Shown piece by piece: positions 21,749-26,364 of a DNA stretch of 26,364 nucleotides. The notes below the pieces were generated by a model. The model was not told the DNA's origin, did no database searches, and was given only the letters and a program-made list of their open reading frames with translations. Origin of the DNA: DAIDKA01 sp036521075 (GTDB lineage Bacteria > Pseudomonadota > Gammaproteobacteria > Steroidobacterales > Steroidobacteraceae). Position 1 is the first letter of the stretch. Every line of letters begins with the position of its first letter. Location: positions 1 to 26,364 of the forward strand of contig DATDIL010000137.1 of NCBI GenBank assembly GCA_036521075.1, read 5' to 3'. Made by a program: the position numbers and the translations under genes.

Positions 21749-23566
21749 TCAACTTCGTGCCCTGGCCGGCGCCGGGCGAAGCGCGGCCTTGACGTGCTGG
21801 TGACGCTTCCGGCGCGGCAGTTTACGCACGGTGGTGTCATTGACCAGGTGCAAGACGCTGCGGAACGCTTTGTCATGCGGCAGCTGGCGGCCGATGTGAA
21901 CGATGGTGCTGTCCTTCATGCGCCTGGCCAGTACGTCGGTGATCAGTACCCGGGAGTCGGCATCCACGAAATCCAGCACCTCGTCGATGACCACCCATGC
22001 CGGTTCGTGGATCAGCAGGCGGACGAATGCCAATCGCGTGAGCTGATCCGCATTGAGTTCGTCCTGCCAGTGACCAGCCTTGTCCAGCATCGGCTCGAGT
22101 TCATGCAGTTTGAGATCCTGCAACGCATCCTTATAGACGTTGTCCTTGATCTCGTCGCGCCCGGACGGGTAAGCCAGGGCGTCTCGCATCGAGCCGGTGG
22201 GCCAGTATGTGGTTCTCGGCATGTGATAGATTCCCGGCCCCTTGGGTCGCGTCACGGTCCCGGAACCCCAGGGCCATAGCCCCGCCAGTGCGCGAAACAG
22301 GAGCGTCTTGCCGGCGCCGGGTTCACCGACGATGAGCACGCGCTCGCCTGGCTTCATGAGAATTTTGTTCTCCTTGAGCCGCGTGGAGCCCGCGGGTGAG
22401 GTTATCTCGAGCTTGTCGATCACGTATTCGTCGGCCGCGCCAACCTCGTAGGTTATCTGGCTCTCGACGCGATGCAGCGCGTCCATGTCCAAAAGCGCTT
22501 TGCGGAAATTCGCGACGCGCAGCAGTGTCGCACGCCAGTCTGCGATGACGCTGAAATTGTCGACGAACCAACGCAGCGAACCCTGCACTTGAGTGAAGGC
22601 ACCGGCGGCCATCATCAGTCCGCCGAACGACAAATTGCCGAAAAAATACAGTGGCGCGGCTGCGATGATCGGAGCGACCAGCGTGAACATGCCATAGCCG
22701 GCGGTGATCCAGGTGAGGTTGGTCAATCCGAGCACAAGACGCCAGGTGGCCGCGAGCACCGCTCCAAGGTCGCGCTCGAGATGGCGTGCCTCGTCAAGCT
22801 CACCGCGTGCCAGGGCAATGGCATCGGCATATTCATTGACGCGGACGAGCCCAAAACGCAGTTCCGACTCGCGCTGATAGCGGTCCGCATTGCGCCTGAT
22901 CAGGCTGCGCCCGGCGGCGTAGCTCAGCAGCGACGCCGACCCGGCATACAGGATGGCGGCCCATACCATGTAACCCGGAATGGAGTAGTAGCTACCATGA
23001 AAATGGAAGCGGAACCCGGCGGAGATACGCCAGAGCACGCCGATGAACATCACCACGAGGACCGCGGCCTGCAGCAGTTCGGCGCCCAGATCAGCGGTGA
23101 GTTCCGTCAGGTGACGAGCGTCCTCGTGGACACGCTGATCGGGATTGACGCCAATGTCGCCGGCGTTGGCGAGCCGGAACGCCCGCATCGGGCGCAACCA
23201 ATGCCCGATTAGGTCCTTGACGAGCCCTTCGCGAAGTTTGAGCTTTAAAGTCTCCGTCAGGAATCTCTGCGCCACATTGAGAACCAACAGCGTGCAGGCG
23301 ATGATGGCGAAAACGCCGAGCTGGTGCAGGAATTCATCCAGTTTGTGATGTGACAGGGCATCGTAAAATGGCTGATTCCAGGCATTGAGGCGGATTTGAC
23401 CGAAGGCCGTGGCGACAACGACGGCGATCAGGACGCTGCCCAGCAGCAGCAACGAGTCGCGCACCGGAGACTGGACCAGCGCGTGCCACATGCTGTCGAG
23501 CTCGGGCAGCAGCTTCGAACGCTTATCATCGCCAGCTTTCGAACGATGTTTGCGGTGCTCTTTCAT
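21749..23566 (-). CDS. SbmA/BacA-YddA-type ABC transporter (fused TMD-NBD) with degenerate ATPase motifs
   Basis: 605 residues. The N-terminal part carries an SbmA/BacA-like membrane domain: helices at about 38-55, 82-100, 162-180, 197-215, 283-310, and the family phrase LNAWNQPFYDALSHHKLDEF. The nucleotide-binding domain starts near 380. Walker A is intact (GEPGAGKT, 414-421), as is Walker B (WVVIDE, 524-529). Other key sites differ: the Q-loop glutamine is Arg451 (MPRTTYWPTG), the signature normally LSxGEQQR reads LNADQLTR (504-511), and the switch histidine is replaced (HIGRQ, Arg560). Homologues include YddA and the peptide and vitamin B12 transporter Rv1819c. It may be a regulated or non-hydrolysing form. 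The start at 23566 gives a charged cytoplasmic N terminus. Confidence 0.88.
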   Translation of the reverse strand: MKEHRKHRSKAGDDKRSKLLPELDSMWHALVQSPVRDSLLLLGSVLIAVVVATAFGQIRLNAWNQPFYDALSHHKLDEFLHQLGVFAIIACTLLVLNVAQRFLTETLKLKLREGLVKDLIGHWLRPMRAFRLANAGDIGVNPDQRVHEDARHLTELTADLGAELLQAAVLVVMFIGVLWRISAGFRFHFHGSYYSIPGYMVWAAILYAGSASLLSYAAGRSLIRRNADRYQRESELRFGLVRVNEYADAIALARGELDEARHLERDLGAVLAATWRLVLGLTNLTWITAGYGMFTLVAPIIAAAPLYFFGNLSFGGLMMAAGAFTQVQGSLRWFVDNFSVIADWRATLLRVANFRKALLDMDALHRVESQITYEVGAADEYVIDKLEITSPAGSTRLKENKILMKPGERVLIVGEPGAGKTLLFRALAGLWPWGSGTVTRPKGPGIYHMPRTTYWPTGSMRDALAYPSGRDEIKDNVYKDALQDLKLHELEPMLDKAGHWQDELNADQLTRLAFVRLLIHEPAWVVIDEVLDFVDADSRVLITDVLARRMKDSTIVHIGRQLPHDKAFRSVLHLVNDTTVRKLPRRKRHQHVKAALRPAPARARS

Positions 23567-23715
23567 GGGTGATTCCGTGCCTCAGGTATTGGCAGTTTGC
23601 CAAAGCCACCCGGACCCCGTTGCGCGGCACCTACCCTGCAGATGGCAAGGGGAAGCCCAATACCGCGCGATCATGGCTCAGCATCTGAGGCGTTCGGATG
23701 ACTGCGTGTTCGTCT

Positions 23716-26097
23716 TCAGGCGATGTGCGCCCGCAATGCGGCCAGCACGCGTTCGCTGCGGAAGGGTGCCCGGCGCAAGCGAACGCCAGTGGCATCGTAA
23801 ATTGCATTGGCGATTGCCGCAATCAGAGGCTTATGGCTGCATTCACCTGCCCCGTACGGCGCCAGGTCGGGGCGGTCCGGATTCGGATCGCCGTTGACGA
23901 GCACGATGTCGACGGACTCGGGTACGTCCGAATGCCGCAGGCTGGGATATGAAGCCCAATTGACGCTCGTGACTTTTTCGGTATCGAACTGGACCTCTTC
24001 CCAAAGCGCACGGCTCAGACCGTGCAACATGCCGCACTCGACGGTGTGATGCAGTGCCTCAGGATTGATCACGAGCCCGCAATCGTGCGCACAGACCAGA
24101 CGCTTGGCCCAGACACGGCCCGTCTCGCGATTCACCTCGACTTCGGCCACGACGGCCACAATGGTGTTGCCGCGATAGGTGTAGGCGACGCCGCGCCCTG
24201 AGAGCACTTCCGCTGCTGATGCCGTCACCTGCGGTTTGGGTGAGGGCCGCGGGTCCCATCCATAGGCTTTTGCGGCCGCACGTACCGCGGCGAGGGAGCG
24301 CGACTTGCGGAACACGTCATCCTCTTTGGCCTGCTCCAGCATATCGAGACGAAACTGAATGGCATCGGCCCTGGCGGCTGCGGCCAGTTCGTCGATGAAG
24401 GATTCGAAGGCGAAGGTGACCTGCGGACCGTTGGGATCGCGCAGATTTCCGGTTCGCAGCGGCGTTTCCCAGATCAACGGCAACCTGACGATCCGGGTCG
24501 TCGTGCGCTGATTCGGAATTGCGTACATCGTGGTCGGCGATTCGACCGAGCCCTTGGCCGGTTGCGCCGGGCGTATTCCCATGAGCTGCGCAATCAGCAC
24601 CGTGTCGGGTTCGTTGTACCAAAGATGGTTGTAGTCCGCGGAACAGGCGTCGTACTCGAGCGCCACGAGCTTACCGCGCGCATCGAGCGCGCCACGCAGC
24701 TTGAAGACGTGCGCAGGGCCCTTGGTATCCCAACCGGCTTCTTCGTCGCGCATCCACTGCATGCGCACCGGTCGACCCAGTTCCTTGGCGAGGAACGCCG
24801 CTTCGAAACCTGCATCGTCCGCAGCGGTACGGCCATACACCTGCGGGCCATCCATGTAGACGACGCGCACCTTCTCACGCGGCATGCCGAGGAACTTGGC
24901 GACCCCCGTGCGATGGCTGTACGCCTTCATGTCATTCGTATAGATCGTCATCTGCCCGTCGGCAGGGTCTGCCAAAGCGTGGGCGGGACCGATGGATGAG
25001 TGCCCCTGAAAGGGCACTTCAAATTCAGCTTCGATGATGCGCGTAGCACCTTTGAACGCCGCGTCCGGATCACCCTCAACGCGCGGTTCGCTCGTCGATG
25101 TGGGAGTGGCGCGACGCATATAGTCGAACAGCTCGCTGGAGGCGGGAAACGGCGCGACATCGGGTCGCTGCCATTGCGCCTTGAGTTGCCTGGCGGCACG
25201 GATAGCCTGTTCCTCGCGCTCACAGATCACCGCGACATAGTTGCCGCGGCTGACCACGCGGATGAAGCCGGGCACGTCGCGAACTGAGGCTTCGTCGATT
25301 CCTTGCAGCGTGGCGCCCGCAAACGGCGGCCGGACATTGCGTGCGTGAACCATGCGCGGCAGTTTCATGTCTACCGCCCACCGCAACGATCCGTCCACTT
25401 TCGCGGGGATGTCGTAGCGCTTGACAGACCGCCCCACGACGCGCAGTTCGGTGACTGGCTTGACGGTTGCCTGGCCGGTCGTCAAGGCGACGCTACGGCC
25501 GGTGAGCGCGATGTTGAAGCGCTTGCCGCCGACCAGTTCGGCGTAGGTCACTTTCCTTTCAGGATCGGACTTCAATGAAATGGTGGCATTCGCCACCGCG
25601 AGCATTTCGACGGGCGTCGCCAGATGTTGGCCGCCCAGTTCCAGCAGCACCCGCCGCGCTTCCGCAGCGACCCGGCGCATCGGGCGACCGTCTCGTTCCA
25701 CGCTGGTCGAACCTCCCGAGCCGCCCTGGTCAGGAGTGATGTCCGTACGGCCCATGACGAGACGGGTCCTGTCAAAAGCAATGTCCAGCTCATCGCACAT
25801 CATCTGTCGGAAAGCCGTGCCCGTACCCTGGCCGCCGTCGGTCTTGCCGACGAAGAACGTCGCCGTGTTGTCGGGGTGAATAACGATCCAGGTGTCGAGC
25901 TTGAGGAAGTCGGGATCGGGATAGGGACCGGCGGCGGCCGAAGGTGCCTGGGCGAGTGCCCGCGCGCCGGGCACAGCGCTGAGGCTCAGCGTTATGGCCA
26001 ATGCACCGGAGCCTGCGAGGAAACTGCGACGCGAGGGCTGATAGGGCCCGGCGAGTGCATCCTCCAACTCCGGCGGCAACTCAAGTGGATTGCTCAT
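23716..26097 (-). CDS. Molybdenum hydroxylase large subunit, isoquinoline 1-oxidoreductase beta-like
   Basis: 793-residue molybdopterin-cytosine-dinucleotide-binding subunit of a xanthine dehydrogenase-family enzyme. The N terminus has a Tat signal, SRRSFLAGSGALAITLSLSA with Arg23 and Arg24, so the folded holoenzyme is exported to the periplasm. Then come IHPDNTATFFVGKTDGGQG, DQGGSGGSTSVERDG, the repeat-like middle VYGRTAADDAGFEAAFLAKE and GPVRMQW-like PVRMQWMRDEE, TGNLRDPNGPQVTFAFESFIDE, and APYGAGECSHKPLIAAIANA, where Glu752 is the expected catalytic base. It hydroxylates N-heterocycles or aldehydes; the substrate cannot be told. Its ATG overlaps the Fe-S subunit stop as ATGA. No electron-acceptor cytochrome or cofactor maturation gene is in the window. 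Confidence 0.92.
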   Translation of the reverse strand: MSNPLELPPELEDALAGPYQPSRRSFLAGSGALAITLSLSAVPGARALAQAPSAAAGPYPDPDFLKLDTWIVIHPDNTATFFVGKTDGGQGTGTAFRQMMCDELDIAFDRTRLVMGRTDITPDQGGSGGSTSVERDGRPMRRVAAEARRVLLELGGQHLATPVEMLAVANATISLKSDPERKVTYAELVGGKRFNIALTGRSVALTTGQATVKPVTELRVVGRSVKRYDIPAKVDGSLRWAVDMKLPRMVHARNVRPPFAGATLQGIDEASVRDVPGFIRVVSRGNYVAVICEREEQAIRAARQLKAQWQRPDVAPFPASSELFDYMRRATPTSTSEPRVEGDPDAAFKGATRIIEAEFEVPFQGHSSIGPAHALADPADGQMTIYTNDMKAYSHRTGVAKFLGMPREKVRVVYMDGPQVYGRTAADDAGFEAAFLAKELGRPVRMQWMRDEEAGWDTKGPAHVFKLRGALDARGKLVALEYDACSADYNHLWYNEPDTVLIAQLMGIRPAQPAKGSVESPTTMYAIPNQRTTTRIVRLPLIWETPLRTGNLRDPNGPQVTFAFESFIDELAAAARADAIQFRLDMLEQAKEDDVFRKSRSLAAVRAAAKAYGWDPRPSPKPQVTASAAEVLSGRGVAYTYRGNTIVAVVAEVEVNRETGRVWAKRLVCAHDCGLVINPEALHHTVECGMLHGLSRALWEEVQFDTEKVTSVNWASYPSLRHSDVPESVDIVLVNGDPNPDRPDLAPYGAGECSHKPLIAAIANAIYDATGVRLRRAPFRSERVLAALRAHIA

Positions 26098-26364
26098 TGG
26101 CCCTCTCTCATCGCCTTCGTACCGCGTGCTGCACGACGGATGGCTGCCTGGACTCTATAAAAGGTCATGCATCGGCACAGCGCACCATCCATGGCCTCCC
26201 GGATCTCGGCATCCGTCGGGTGTGGGTTCCGGTCGAGCAGCGCCTTAGCCGTCATGATCTGACCATTCTGACAATAGCCACACTGCGCGGCCTGCTCCTC
26301 GATCCACGCCTCCTGCAGCGGATGCAATTTCCCGTTTTTCGAGAGCCCCTCGAGAGTCGTCACC
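26094..26364 (-). CDS. [2Fe-2S] subunit of the molybdenum hydroxylase (partial, N terminus beyond window)
   Basis: C-terminal 90 residues of a CoxS/IorA-type small subunit; the N terminus with the plant-type ferredoxin domain lies beyond base 26364. The visible part is the helical [2Fe-2S] domain: EEQAAQCGYCQNGQIM, with cysteines 28 and 31 counted from the codon at 26363, and ALCRCMTFYRVQAAIRR, with cysteines 63 and 65. It passes electrons from the molybdenum site in the next gene. The stop overlaps the large-subunit start as ATGA, so the two are made together. The GTG at 26361-26363 is not a real start; it is internal (VVTLEGLS), as seen in family members. Confidence 0.92.
   Translation of the reverse strand, partial: VTTLEGLSKNGKLHPLQEAWIEEQAAQCGYCQNGQIMTAKALLDRNPHPTDAEIREAMDGALCRCMTFYRVQAAIRRAARGTKAMREGQ

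Noticed and set aside
21482..22279. Plus-strand open frame of 265 codons across the DUF5710 and ABC genes
   Set aside because: It overlaps two conserved minus-strand genes and its translation has no recognisable domain.
23567..23715. 149-bp gap between the ABC and molybdenum hydroxylase genes searched for a terminator or small gene
   Set aside because: I found no stem with T-run, no tRNA-like element and no coding frame with a start and ribosome site.

Overview
GC-rich window from a chromosome, probably of a gammaproteobacterium. The tripartite efflux system with an outer-membrane lipoprotein, RlpA, MgtC and a secreted S9 peptidase all point to a Gram-negative cell. The style resembles Steroidobacter/Xanthomonadales-type genomes, but that placement is my inference and I cannot test it here. 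I see no rRNA, tRNA, CRISPR array, IS element or prophage. Nearly every base is coding, and the only decayed stretch is about 12.4-13.2 kb.

Layout. (1) 1-4382, minus strand: an EmrAB-TolC-type drug efflux operon read right to left. It encodes an HlyD/EmrA adaptor with a universal stress protein domain fused to its N terminus, a 14-TM DHA2 (EmrB) pump, and an outer-membrane lipoprotein channel cut by the window edge. Both junctions are ATGA overlaps. (2) 4488-12392, plus strand: a leucine/isovalerate degradation cluster of acetoacetyl-CoA synthetase, isovaleryl-CoA dehydrogenase, methylcrotonyl-CoA carboxylase beta and alpha subunits, a MaoC-type hydratase and a CitE-type acyl-CoA lyase. The MaoC and CitE genes stand where the canonical LiuC hydratase and LiuE HMG-CoA lyase would be expected. 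This matches the gene content of the Mycobacterium tuberculosis Rv2498c-Rv2502c locus and suggests the (R)-HMG-CoA branch of the pathway. (3) 12393-13261: a frameshifted, truncated PD40/TolB-type beta-propeller remnant on the minus strand, and an unidentified plus-strand gene tail.

(4) 13262-16728: a small RlpA-family lipoprotein (minus), a secreted S9 prolyl-oligopeptidase-family peptidase (plus), and a DUF3750 membrane-anchored protein (minus) whose stop codon overlaps the peptidase stop. (5) 16806-19387, minus: an MFS exporter, a 179-aa protein I do not recognise, and an MgtC/SapB membrane protein. (6) 19553-21087, plus: an atypical SDR and an isoprenylcysteine methyltransferase-like membrane protein, coupled by ATGA. 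(7) 21088-23566, minus: a DUF5710 cysteine-rich protein and an SbmA/BacA-YddA-type ABC protein with several degenerate ATPase motifs. (8) 23716-26364, minus: an isoquinoline 1-oxidoreductase-like molybdenum hydroxylase, with a Tat-dependent large subunit and the C-terminal part of its [2Fe-2S] subunit.

Most worth a second look: the USP-EmrA fusion, the MaoC/CitE leucine pathway, the degenerate ABC ATPase, and a few strong palindromes or hairpins (15975-15990, 18151-18175, 19433-19461).
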